Below, piece by piece: positions 1 through 10,189 of a DNA stretch of 28,303 nt. A program made the translations under genes and the position numbers. Each line of letters begins with the position of its first letter. Position 1 is the stretch's first letter. The notes beneath the pieces are model-generated. The model did not search any database. It was not told the DNA's origin and worked only from the letters and a program-made list of their open reading frames with translations. The DNA is from Smittium culicis. Lineage: Eukaryota > Kickxellomycota > Harpellomycetes > Harpellales > Legeriomycetaceae. The stretch covers positions 1 to 28,303 of the forward strand of contig LSSN01001842.1 in the NCBI GenBank assembly GCA_001970855.1, read 5' to 3'.

Positions 1-1800
1 GTCAAGTTTCGCCAGTTTCTTCAGTTTTTTTTCGAGGAGTTTCATCTTAATACCTGTTTTAATGGCTTTCTTAGCGTCAGCTCGTGAATCTTTTGGAAGT
101 GCTTTGATGATTTTTTTGATCATGTTTTTGATGATCTTTTTAGCTTTTTTACGCCCACTTTGTTTTTTTTGTTTTGGCAATCTATTAGCCAACTTGGCTA
201 TTTGTTTGATTCTGTTTTCGATTTTGTCGGCCTTCTTGTCTCCAACTTTACCTCTTAAATTATCTAGAGCATTTCGTTGATTGTTTCTGGCTTTGTTTAA
301 CTTGTTATTGATCTTGTCGATAATCGCTTTTGGATCAGCATTTTTAAGTTTTTCAACCAATTTCTTGAGACGATCAAGTTTTGCTTTGTTGTTGATGAGT
401 TTTTTAACAACTTTTTTAGATATCTCGGGAGCAATATTTTTGATGTTGTGAAGAGATTCATTGATCTTTCTGTTTAATTCAGAAGGCAAAACCTTTAATT
501 TATTTGGGTTAGCCAAATTTCTATTAACAACAATGTTTTTGATATTATCAAGGGCTTTCTTAACATCTCTAAGCTGTTTAGGACTAATTTTATCTTGTAG
601 ATTCTGAATTGGTGTGGCCTGTTTATCTGATAATTTGTCTAACTTAGTGATTAGTTTTCTTTCATTCAATATTGGATTGGCATTTTCAACTTTTTTGATT
701 CCTGCGTCAACAGAAGCTTTTTGTATTTTAGAGTCGATGATCTTTTTAACTTCGGCTTGGACAGCTGAGGGAACTTTACTAACCAACTTATTGATATCGT
801 TTTTAAGTTCAACTTTAGCTGCTGGACCTACTGGTTTAGCTCTAACTCTTCTTCTTCTCATTCTCTTGATCATGTATTCTAGTTGCTCAACAATTACTTT
901 CAATTCTGCAGCTCCTACAGTTCTTTTTAATATTCTCATAATTTCTCTTTCATTTTTCAAGTTGTTTGCAATACTTCTAGCCTTGTTTAATCTAACACCA
1001 ATTGGTGTATCGCTGTAAGTTTTCTTGAGATCTTTGGCCCAAAGAATTCTTTGAAGTCTTGCTAATACAAGTCTGCGTACATTAATTTTGGCTTCTTCAG
1101 GTAATTTAGCTCCTACCTTTTTGATCAAATCATCTTCGACTTTTTTAACATTAATGCCTTCAGACCCAACTTTGCTCTTGATATATTTGTCAGTTCCGAC
1201 TTTTTTGATTGTCTCTTTAATTGCATTGAGTTTGGCTGGATCAATTTTATCTTTGAGTAATCCATTTTGCCTAGATTTTGCTTTTCTAATTTTCTCCTCC
1301 AGTTCTTTTATAAATTGGATATTTGCAGCAGTTTTAGGTGCTTTCTTTAGTTTATCTAACATTATGTTCATGTTGATAATATTTCTTACCAAATATCTAA
1401 CCTTATATGGGACAATTTTAATCTTTCTCAATATGACTTTATCTATCTTGTTTGTAACGTATTGTTTAATTGATGCAGGAATTCTAGGTCTCAACAGTCT
1501 GCTCAATTTTAGTGATCTTTCAAGGAGATCAGTCTTCTTTTTAAGTGCAGCGAACTGTTTCTTTCTCAATCTTCTTCTAATTATGCTAATAATTTGTTTT
1601 TCTTGTTTGATTAAAGCCAAAACTCGTTTCAAGAGTGTCATTCTAATTTTTATTGGAACCTTAGTATTTAGTCTCTTTAAGAGTGATAGAATTTTAACTC
1701 TTTGGATCTTCAGCCTGATGACATTGATTACATCTCTTTTAACTTGAATGGGGACTGATTTGATAATCAATTTAACCAAATTTTGGATAGGCTTTTCGAG
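1..1800 (-). repeat. Degenerate ~110-residue protein repeat
   Basis: Within the cysteine-free tail a motif of the form hh-K-x-h-P-x-x-h-K-x-x-h-x-x-h-I-x-x-K-I recurs with its proline at residues 594, 708, 811, 921, 1035 and 1146 (steps 114, 103, 110, 114, 111). A second motif, L-x-x-K-h-x-P-x-x-L-x-x-h, recurs at 765, 874 (Ala for Pro), 984 and 1098 (Asp for Pro), 57-63 residues after the first. The paired phase supports a true tandem domain repeat of five or six copies running past the window edge. Identity between copies is low, so the copies are old. Confidence 0.7.
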
Positions 1801-3531
1801 CTTCCTTACAGTAATGCGTCGTGGTCTTCCTGTTTGTTTCAAAATAGCATTTTGAATATCTCTAACATCTTTCTTTATTGTATCATAAAGGCTAGGCTCG
1901 ACTGATTTAGATAAAGTATCGAATAATTGTTTAATTGCAGAAGTATCTTTCTTGATTTCATCATTGAGCTTATTCAACAAGTCCTTGTTTTTGGTATTAC
2001 GTCTCTTTCGCATGCGTCTAGCTCTTCTAATTATGGTATTGATTATTTGAAGGAGCAGCTTGCGGTTTTCAGCCTTTACTTTTTTAAGAGTTCTGATGAT
2101 CATTAGTCTGATCACATTGTTTTTCGTGCTTGTTTTTATGACCTGTTTTCCGGGTCTTGATTTGATAGAGTTCAAGCTGAGGCCAGATAAGTTTGGAAGG
2201 GCTACATTTCTGTTTCTACCTGAAGATGTACATGATGGGCAGTTTATGAACTTGCTAAGCTTTGTGATATATCTTGCGAGCGCTATGAATTTTGGTTTAC
2301 CCATATTTTTTATAAGACTATTTGAGGCCGTTATACGGTTTTTAGCTCTCAAAATCATAGCTTTATGTATCAAGTTAGCAAACTTTGGGGCTATAATATG
2401 GCCTTTAGTTTTTAATGCGAATAGATATTTTATATATCTGTCGTGGTTAACCATGAAATTGTTAGCATACTCAGCCCCTCCTATACGTGCAAGCTCAACT
2501 ATCTTACTAGAAATATATTTTACTTCACCGGGTGTTAATATGTTACCGCATCTATTTGTTCCAGGCTTGGCGTTTCTGAATTTATTGAATTCTTTCATTT
2601 GGCTAGCTGAGATACCACATAATAGCTGATAATTTGGATTTCTGCTAGCGTTATCCATCAATGCATTTCTATAAGCTTTGCACTTCAACTTATCGCGTTT
2701 TCCGTAGCAGGCGTCTTTGCACGCATTAATAGAGTTGCAATAATTAGTGAAACATTTTCTGAATTTGGAAGTATTGTTAATAGTATTTAATAAGCATTTT
2801 AAGGATAAATTGATTGGTATTCTGCTTATTTCATCTTCGATTTTAGCAAAGCGTCTGATACTGTATAGTCTAATTCTTCTTGATGGGCGGGGTACTCTGC
2901 GGATGACTGGAACATTGTAATTTCTGCGAACTAATTCACCGATAGGATCAACTTGGAAACTTGGTAAGGCATCATTGACATAGCTCGTGTCAAAATCTTG
3001 TCTTTGTCTTTCGATAGACCTTCTCTTGCGTCTAAATTTTGGATATTTTGGTTTTATTCTTGCCGGTGTAGCAATATGACGAATTCTTGGAATAGATCTT
3101 ATAGCGCGCGGGTGTCTATAGCGTATTCCCGGGGCAACACAGTGTCTTCTCGGGGCAACATAGTGTCTAATCGGCGCAACATAGTGTCTTATCGGCGCAA
3201 CATAGTGTCTTCTTGCAAAACACCTTCTTCCAAAGCACCTTCGACCAAAGCACCTTCGACCAAAGCATCTTCTTCCAAAACATCTTCTTCCTCTGCATGA
3301 TATTTCTGGGGAAGTATTTTGAGCCTCTAGGCTGTCCAAATACTGCTCAAAGGGTGTAGAATTGTATGAGCTATCGTGGTAGAGCTTTGGATCCTTATTT
3401 TCATTGATTGAATTTTGGCTAATTTGAGAGCCTACGTCATTTTGAGAAATAGAGTCAAAGACGTCTAATTTCTCAGACAGAGTACTTGCTATCCCAGATA
3501 GGGAAAGAAGTAAAAAAGAGATTTTTTTCAT
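1..3531 (-). CDS. Secreted, repeat-rich, highly basic protein (3'-partial; no stop in window)
   Basis: I translated the minus strand from the ATG at 3531-3529 and found 1177 codons without a stop to base 1, so the C-terminus lies outside the window. An in-frame TAA 39 nt upstream, with no ATG between, fixes the start. Residues 1-19 form a signal peptide (MKK, then a Leu/Ile/Ser core). Residues 79-108 are tandem CFGRR units, 109-134 are HYVAPIR-type units, and 167-171 are RRKRR, a possible Kex2 site. Residues 246-434 carry ten cysteines (246, 260, 265, 271, 275, 284, 305, 328, 431, 434). The remaining ~740 residues lack cysteine, are very rich in Lys/Arg/Ile/Leu, look helical, and contain a degenerate repeat of about 110 residues. 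I do not recognise the family. A secreted wall, spore or adhesion protein, or a Kex2-processed precursor, is possible (inference). The ORF is real with high confidence because of its length; its function is unknown. Confidence 0.85.
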   Translation of the reverse strand, partial: MKKISFLLLSLSGIASTLSEKLDVFDSISQNDVGSQISQNSINENKDPKLYHDSSYNSTPFEQYLDSLEAQNTSPEISCRGRRCFGRRCFGRRCFGRRCFGRRCFARRHYVAPIRHYVAPIRHYVAPRRHCVAPGIRYRHPRAIRSIPRIRHIATPARIKPKYPKFRRKRRSIERQRQDFDTSYVNDALPSFQVDPIGELVRRNYNVPVIRRVPRPSRRIRLYSIRRFAKIEDEISRIPINLSLKCLLNTINNTSKFRKCFTNYCNSINACKDACYGKRDKLKCKAYRNALMDNASRNPNYQLLCGISASQMKEFNKFRNAKPGTNRCGNILTPGEVKYISSKIVELARIGGAEYANNFMVNHDRYIKYLFALKTKGHIIAPKFANLIHKAMILRAKNRITASNSLIKNMGKPKFIALARYITKLSKFINCPSCTSSGRNRNVALPNLSGLSLNSIKSRPGKQVIKTSTKNNVIRLMIIRTLKKVKAENRKLLLQIINTIIRRARRMRKRRNTKNKDLLNKLNDEIKKDTSAIKQLFDTLSKSVEPSLYDTIKKDVRDIQNAILKQTGRPRRITVRKLEKPIQNLVKLIIKSVPIQVKRDVINVIRLKIQRVKILSLLKRLNTKVPIKIRMTLLKRVLALIKQEKQIISIIRRRLRKKQFAALKKKTDLLERSLKLSRLLRPRIPASIKQYVTNKIDKVILRKIKIVPYKVRYLVRNIINMNIMLDKLKKAPKTAANIQFIKELEEKIRKAKSRQNGLLKDKIDPAKLNAIKETIKKVGTDKYIKSKVGSEGINVKKVEDDLIKKVGAKLPEEAKINVRRLVLARLQRILWAKDLKKTYSDTPIGVRLNKARSIANNLKNEREIMRILKRTVGAAELKVIVEQLEYMIKRMRRRRVRAKPVGPAAKVELKNDINKLVSKVPSAVQAEVKKIIDSKIQKASVDAGIKKVENANPILNERKLITKLDKLSDKQATPIQNLQDKISPKQLRDVKKALDNIKNIVVNRNLANPNKLKVLPSELNRKINESLHNIKNIAPEISKKVVKKLINNKAKLDRLKKLVEKLKNADPKAIIDKINNKLNKARNNQRNALDNLRGKVGDKKADKIENRIKQIAKLANRLPKQKKQSGRKKAKKIIKNMIKKIIKALPKDSRADAKKAIKTGIKMKLLEKKLKKLAKLD
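3124..3207 (-). repeat. Tandem 21-bp coding repeat (HYVAPIR)
   Basis: Directly after the CFGRR array come four 7-residue units: HYVAPIR, HYVAPIR, HYVAPRR and HCVAPGI (residues 109-136). The DNA repeats are nearly identical, suggesting recent unequal expansion. The fourth unit carries a cysteine in place of tyrosine. Confidence 0.9.
3208..3297 (-). repeat. Tandem 15-bp coding repeat (CFGRR)
   Basis: Six successive 15-bp units encode C-R/F-G/A-R-R, with cysteines at residues 79, 84, 89, 94, 99 and 104 of the secreted protein. The first unit is CRGRR and the last CFARR; the middle four are CFGRR. The units differ at synonymous sites, so the array is not a fresh duplication. Every unit ends in Arg-Arg, a dibasic site of the kind Kex2 proteases cut. 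Confidence 0.9.
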
Positions 3532-6240
3532 TACTAGACAAAAATGCTCTTTATATTTTGTACAGTTTTATTTGATGAATTCTTTTTTGAAAAATTGATA
3601 ATTATAATTTTTTTGTTATGCAGAAAATATTTAAATGAATAAATAATTTTCTTTGATTTGCAATTTATTTTTTGTTGCTGGAATTTATTTGTGAGTATTT
3701 ATATATTGAAATTTTTTATGTATCAAAAAAAAAAAGTTTTAGATAATTGAAAACTTTTTTAAACGCTCAGTTATTTTGAAATGGTATTCTTACTTACTTG
3801 AGATGTTTTAGATACATTACTAGATTATTATGAACTTTATCCAGTGCTTAAGATTATTAAATAGAAATTAAAAAAAATTAATATTGTGAATTTATTTGAG
3901 CTCTGGATTTTAATCATATTGACTTATTTCTAATTCAATTTTAAATTTAATTCAAGTTCAATAAAACAATGAGATATTAAAGAATTTAAATTAATATTAA
4001 AGCATAATAGTAATACAGAGTTAATATAGAGTTTTAGATTTAAATAACATTTTGAAAGAATTGTAAGTTTATTGGGTATGAAAAAGTAAAATTAATCTAG
4101 AGTTTAATCCGGAAGATCTAGAAAACTAATCTTATTTGATATAATTTCGAAAGTCGTTCTATAATTAGTTATAAAAGATTTAATAAAATATATACCATTG
4201 TGGAGAAATTAATAATTTTATTTGGATATAATGAAGAACATACAGAAAACTATTTGAGATGATAAAACAGTATTAATTAAAATTAAAGAAAATGGATCAT
4301 TAAATGTGTATTGGTTGATAGTGGTATATTATTTATTGTGGAGAGTTAAATTAATCCTGCTTTGAAAAGATAATCTTGTATACTTTAATGAGAGGTTGTA
4401 TTGAATAATTATTTCTGTGTTAAGATATGTGAATTTTATTCTAGGGGGGAAAGTAATACTTTTTTATTTTTGTTCTTAAAGAAACTATAAAAAAAATTAT
4501 TTTTTTTCTCAGATAGTTTATTAAACATAATTTAAAAGTATACAATAAAGTTATAAAATAGTTGGATAAAAAAACAGATAAAATTATATAAATTAGATTT
4601 GTGGTTGATTAAAAGGAGGAAATAGAATATGTGTGCTTTAAGAGCAGTGTATTTTTCTATAAAGATACATTGGTGTAAATTAATTTTGGTATACTTGTTT
4701 GAAGTGTAAATTTAATTTGGTATACTTTATACTTTTCTACAAGGGCAAAAGCAGAGACAAATGATGAATTAGCCATTTTTTTTTTTAGTGAGAGGCTAGT
4801 TTTCTGTTGAAATCTTTTAACAGAAAATTGGTTTTCTGCAATTAAAAATTAGGCTCAGTTAATTAAGTTGGATCAATATACGGGTGATTATAAAGGAAGA
4901 GAGCAGTTTGCTGCAGTTTAATGTTATTGGCTTTGGGTTTAAAAATTGCAAATATTACTGATGGAATTGAAAATGCGTTTCGATTTTTCTGTTTATTTAT
5001 TTAATTCTATAAGTGCTATTTTCTGAAAGTAATACTAGAAATTATTTACTGGACACTAACTAAATGTGGAAAATCATACACTGTAACTCTTTATACATAA
5101 AAGTGTTCTCTTCGTAAAGAATATCCCATATAACGGTGAATATTTGAAATGAGGATCTAATCGAATCAGAGTGACTGTAAAAAAGCTGATATTGAATTTT
5201 GGTTTCATGAGCAAGAGGCTACAATCATTCAAAGATAATATGATATAAATAATGTTACAGCGAGTTATTTTGGTGTAAACTTTTGTCTCAGTTCATTGGG
5301 AACGCTTTTGATTTATGGGCCAACTTTTATTAGTTATAACAAATTTTATATTTTATCTTTGGTATCTAGCCAAAAAAAAAAAAAGGCTTAGCTCTTTATT
5401 AATTAAATGAGGGTACAACTAATGATAGGTTTGTTACATATTATTTTATGAATAGAACCAATGGGTGAAAACGAAATTCTTATGGTGGGAGAAATTGCAG
5501 TATGATTGGACAGTCATTTAAGCGCGATTTGGTATGGAAAATGGATGGATTGTGGAGTAAAGGTGAGTAATGATTTATTCTTTTTTTAGGTTAATTTCTT
5601 TTGGCTATAAAACAGATAAAAAATTAAGGCGAGTATTTTTCAAAACAAAAGAGAAAAGTAAAATGAAACTCGAAAAACACGTGTTTTGGACTGATGGAAT
5701 TTATCTTATAACTCAAAATACCTATCCGCCTGATTAGAGCCAATAACGTGTGCCGAAATACTATTTTTTAGAGTAATGTTACTGGTTGCCTAATTACATT
5801 TTTTGGCAAATGAGCTTGCAGTTGCAATCTAATTTTCTTAGACTTTCTTTTTTTTTATTGAGAATGAGCCTCCTTTAAAAGCCTATTTTTAGCTGAGTTT
5901 CCGTGAATAAACAGTAGGCTTGAGATTTCAGGGCGGAGAATCGCAGTTGTGTGGAGCAAGAAACAACCACAGTGCCCGAAAATAACAGGGATTAAATTGG
6001 GGATAGATTGGTGAGTAATCACTGGCTTTAGGAAGCTGCCAATAAGAATTTGGTCTATAATCTTGAGTGCTATTTCTAACTCTGTCATCCTGTGAAATAT
6101 ACTTTTAGCCAAGAATTCTCGACGTGATTTTTGTATTTATTTTGCCAAAAAGTCAAAGTAAGAAAGATAATAACGACTGATTGGACTAAAAAATCATAGC
6201 CAACAAAGTATGAACTCTGAAAAGTCAGAAAAATTCAATC
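3532..6240. other. Gene-free G-skewed region upstream of the secreted-protein gene
   Basis: No open frame longer than about 85 codons and no recognisable protein were found. The + strand has more G than C (for example 17 G and 5 C in 5461-5520). It contains A/T homopolymers and, from ~5295 onward, many CCAAT/ATTGG pentamers. A TATAAAG at 3549-3555 on the minus strand is only 18 nt from the ATG of the secreted protein, so it may not be a working TATA box. Confidence 0.6.
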
Positions 6241-6362
6241 ATATAATCCACCCAATATGCTCATTTTAAACAAGGATTGTCTTTGCTTCAAAGAGTCCAC
6301 TATATACTTTAAAAGCAACTATACAATCACTTATATTCACACCACTAAAATTGAACACCAAT
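5295..6362. promoter_or_regulatory. CCAAT-box cluster at a skew switch (candidate orphan promoter)
   Basis: CCAAT or its complement ATTGG starts at 5295, 5458, 5505, 5740, 5996, 6007, 6039, 6180, 6252 and 6358. At about 6240 the + strand changes from G-rich to C/T-rich, as it does just downstream of a TATA box ahead of the BAP31 gene. By analogy this may be a promoter for a rightward transcript, although no protein gene follows. This is inference from sequence pattern only. Confidence 0.4.
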
Positions 6363-6444
6363 ACATCTCCTCCCCTCCCCTCACACCCCCTCCTCACAAT
6401 TCCCTCTCCTCACACCTCCCTCTCCTCATCTCCCCTCTTCTCTC
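6354..6444. repeat. G-free C/T/A tract
   Basis: Ninety-one consecutive bases have no G on the + strand and include C runs at 6372-6375, 6377-6380, 6386-6390, 6402-6404, 6418-6420 and 6432-6435. The complementary strand therefore carries clustered G runs that could form a G-quadruplex or, as a polypurine/polypyrimidine tract, a triplex. It lies 110 bp after the skew switch. Confidence 0.8.
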
Positions 6445-8966
6445 GACCCCGCAACCAGCTAAGCATTCAGCCTTTTTTTAGATGCATTGCTATTAACAGT
6501 GTATATTGCTTTGTTATCGCTTTCCAATCATAAGCCTAGCTATTCTGAACATAATCCCTTTAATATCTTACTAAAAAAAAAATACAATCTGTACAACTCT
6601 TCTAAAAAAAAATTACTTGTTGCTCACCATCCTAAATAATTTATTGTTCAGCTCATATAACCTCCCTTACTATTTTACATAGAGCTTTTTTTTTTAAAAA
6701 TAATTTAACTTTTTGAATTTTAAGTATGAGTTATTGAAAACCCCACAATTGCTATTACAGCTAATAGCATAATCACCAAATACATACTATACATACAATA
6801 TTCTTGGGAAGTGGAACTCTTTTTTTAAGAAATTTCGCTCTTTGAAACAATCTCCCATATATACTAAGCTTTCATTATAAATTCTTATATAGCACTTTCA
6901 GTTATTCTTCAAAAATGAAAACCCAAATAAGCGCGCTTAAAAAAAACAATGATAAATACTTGCTTTTTTAAAACAAAAAATTATTTTCCTTTAGAATAAT
7001 TACATTGCTTAAACATATTAAAAACTACTCCTCTTATTCTTATACTTCATTATTTAAATAGATTCCACTATAAGCGCCTCGTGTAACTAACACCGCTCTA
7101 TAAATGCATTTATTAATGTATATTTAGATGTCCCCGTTTCCCTAGTAGAAAATTATAGAAAAAAATAATTCAACGCTTCGACTATTCGAGTTATTGACTA
7201 AAATTATACTAAACTTTCATACCAGCAATAGAATCCAAAATTTATCCAAAGCGCTGCTTTTAAATTATATATTTCTTGATACTCGCACACATGAACTCTA
7301 TTTCGCCTAATTCCTTCTTTTTTTTTATCCAGGATTATCCCCAATTTTTTCTTATTCAAGTCGATTTAGTTTCTTATTTTTAATTTATTGCCAGACTAAT
7401 AAAAAAATAAAGCAATACAATAAAGTTACCCTTTATACCATCCCCTAATTAATGCTCTATTACCTTCCTCTTTGCTCTTTTTTCTCTATTAACTTTTTTT
7501 TCATCTATTATTCTTTTTAAAAAGCTTAATTATTTCGGATACTAATAAAATTCAATTTTATACTTAGCCATTCGTTAAATATCAGTTTAAAATTTCCTAG
7601 AGTCGGGTATGCTTTTTCTCTGAAAACCTCCCACCAGTATATTTGCACTAGCTTATGCTGCTTTACTTCGCTTTAACGAAAAATTCGCCAAATAAATTTT
7701 TTTTCTCTTACTTCAGAAACACCATCTACTTTAAAAAGTATGGTACCTCTTTTAACTCATTTCACTCCCTGCCCCATACATTGCCATCGATACAACTTAC
7801 AAACTAATTAACTAATAATATCTGTGGTATTATCTCTTTTTGACCTTTTTTTCGCAATCAATCGATCATAAAAAAACATTAAGCTACAAAGAATAGAACT
7901 TCTAATTCACAGTTAAATCCTGACTTATTTTTACATTTAGCTTTTTAAATCACATTTTAAGCTCAAGTTTTTAGCAAGGCAGCTATTACTACTCCATACT
8001 GTGTATTAATTACATCTTCAAAATCATTATTCATATATTAAGCATGGTTGTATCCAAACTCATAAACCTTGGCCAAGATAAATAAAAAATACGTCCACCA
8101 CTCATATATGAATGTTATTCAAATTTCCCTAAATAAGTTTATCTACACATTTTACGCGCCTATCATTCCAGCACCGAAAAATACTTTATCTGTATAACCT
8201 AAAAACAAAATGTCCCATTTCATAGGATTTTTATTTCCATCTTTAATTTAACAAGCTAGTATATATCACTTGGATACTTGCCACAAAAATTGCCCTTTTT
8301 TCTACTGCCAAAACTTTCATTTTCATGTTTTTATAAGCGTATATTTTATATAACCATACATTACTTATTTTCTTCTAGGCGCTCTAAAGTCTAAACTGAA
8401 AATAAATTTTAATGAATTTCCTAAACCCTATGGCCACTGCACCCTCAGCCACCCTAAATACTTGAATTAAATTCGAACCTTAGCAAATCAGTTTGCATAC
8501 TTCACCCGATTATATCGAGTAAAATTGATTTTCACGAAAATAAAATCTTTTCTGTAAAGAAACTGCTTCTTTATTCACATATTTTAACATTAGTATCTTT
8601 ATTAAAATTGGACTTACTTACATTAATACTATTTAATTATTACTTTTAAAAAAAAACAGTTGAATGACCAAGTTAATTGACTATTACAACATAATTTCTA
8701 ATTGCTCAAATAATTTTAATATCTCATTTACTAAAAAAAAAATCAAGAATATCATTTATTAATTCCTTTGGATCATTAATCCATTTTAATAAATTTAGTA
8801 AAAGTTACAATCTTTATTACATCACCTTTTCAAAACAATAGCTTTATTCATAAACTTTCTGGCATTTATTTTTATTATGCTGTATCAAATAATATGTTTT
8901 TGAGGCTATTTTTTTAAAGGCATTGGATATGCGAATATTTTAAACTGGTAAAATAATTTTTAGTAA
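6445..8966. other. Gene-free C/T-skewed region
   Basis: About 2.5 kb in which C exceeds G on the + strand (15 C and 3 G in 7021-7080). I see no protein-like frame on either strand, no tRNA-like fold and no convincing exon chain. It resembles the C/T-rich DNA found 5' of the BAP31, COX6A and HPC2 coding regions, but here nothing follows it. It may be a non-coding transcript or a decayed gene. Confidence 0.5.
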
Positions 8967-8989
8967 TTAAGCGTATAAATTTATTATTA

Positions 8990-9547
8990 GAATTTTCGGA
9001 AGGTCTGTCAGACGAGTTAGACCTCCCGCTTCGGTACCCAGGCCATGTCTAATATCATAGCATATACTGACCGGCGAAGTCTTCGTTAGTTGATCCTCCT
9101 CGTAGTTCGCACCTAGGGGAGACGATGTGCATGAAGGCAAGAACTTCATCAGATCCATAGCGGCTTGGTTTGTATGGGGACAATAGAGGAAGGTGGAAGT
9201 GGAGTAATTGAATAGGCACAAGAGGTGTCAGTCCTTTGTGAGTTGTTTATACAGGTTTATAAGGCTTATTACAAGAGCACTATCTATAAGACAGATTGAA
9301 CTACTGGGAATTGACCAGGTAGGAAAAAATTATAAATAAAAGAAAAAAAAAGGAAAGGAAAGTAAAGTAATAGGGAAAGCAAAATTTTTAATAAAAATGA
9401 GTTGGGCAAGCGCGAAGACCTTGTAGTAGGAGCTTCGGAAAATTTTCTCTCAAAAAGGATCAAAAAATTAAATTTTAATTTCTTTCTCGAACCACATAGC
9501 GGAGCTTTACTACCTTTATATTTTTTCCAGAAATAATTGAAAATCAA
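8990..9547 (-). other. GC-richer island with degenerate open frames; possible mobile-element relic
   Basis: This block is clearly richer in G+C than its flanks. Two short minus-strand frames cover it: 9221-8967 (84 aa, containing GGLTRLTDLP) and 9547-9284 (87 aa). They are out of frame with each other and I recognise neither. At the left end, 9000-9027, a GGTCT/AGACC hairpin is present. A sharply bounded GC island inside AT-rich DNA is what a degraded transposon or LTR fragment would look like, but I found no terminal repeats, target duplication or conserved enzyme motif. Confidence 0.3.
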
Positions 9548-10161
9548 AAATATAGTTTTTTTTAATTTCTTTTGATTTATGTATTTTCTATAAATAACCA
9601 GACTTCTATCGGTTTATTCTAGGATTTTTTTTCTGGAATACAATGACATAATGTAATTCAACTTTAAAGAACTAAACCAACTAAATGTTTTAAAGTTATT
9701 TAAAAATTATTTAATCAATTTATGTTTTGAACTATTCTATGTTTTTTCATGAAATTTCAAGAATATAGATACCTCTTTCATATTAATTTATTAAATTTAA
9801 TTTTATTTAGTTGATTATATTTTTTTATATAAAATAATGAAATGATTGCTTTTTGTGTTGAAAATTCATCGAAAAATTTTCTGCTTATTCAGCTTGTTTT
9901 TACGATTTCTAACAGTTGTAAGAATAGATTTGATAAAATTTTATTTTTAAATTAATAATTTTTAAAGAGTTAAAATGAAATTTATACATTTGTCTAGTTA
10001 TAATGAATTAAAATTACAATTCAGGGATATTAAATAATATTATAGTCAATAAAGTTCTATTTTTTTTTTTTTGAAATCTGTTAAGAATTGATTGGATAAT
10101 TAAAATTAATAAATTAATCTAAATTAATCAATTAAAAAAAACTCCATTTTACTATATAAGA

Positions 10162-10189
10162 CTTAGAGATTCAAAGTTGAATCTCTAAG
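10162..10189. repeat. Perfect palindrome, 13-bp arms, 2-nt loop
   Basis: CTTAGAGATTCAA is followed by AG and then its exact reverse complement. It stands out in the AT desert by its G/C content, is preceded by TATATAAG (10153-10160), and is followed by a T run after a short CCCTCC stretch. It may be a hairpin RNA, a terminator-like structure or the fold-back remnant of a mobile element. Confidence 0.85.

Noticed and set aside
62..3300. Plus-strand open frames at 62-280, 614-1018, 1088-1747, 2060-2629 and 2998-3300
   Set aside because: They lie opposite the 1177-codon minus-strand frame, look like Leu/Phe/Ile-rich antisense translations of Lys-rich codons, and are broken by stops, whereas the minus frame is continuous.
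5855..6112. Minus-strand 85-codon frame
   Set aside because: No signal, domain or family resemblance, and it lies in a CCAAT-rich promoter-like stretch; length is within chance.
6257..6533. Two plus-strand frames rich in Ser/Pro/Leu
   Set aside because: Low-complexity translation of the G-free C/T tract in two frames at once; not protein-like.
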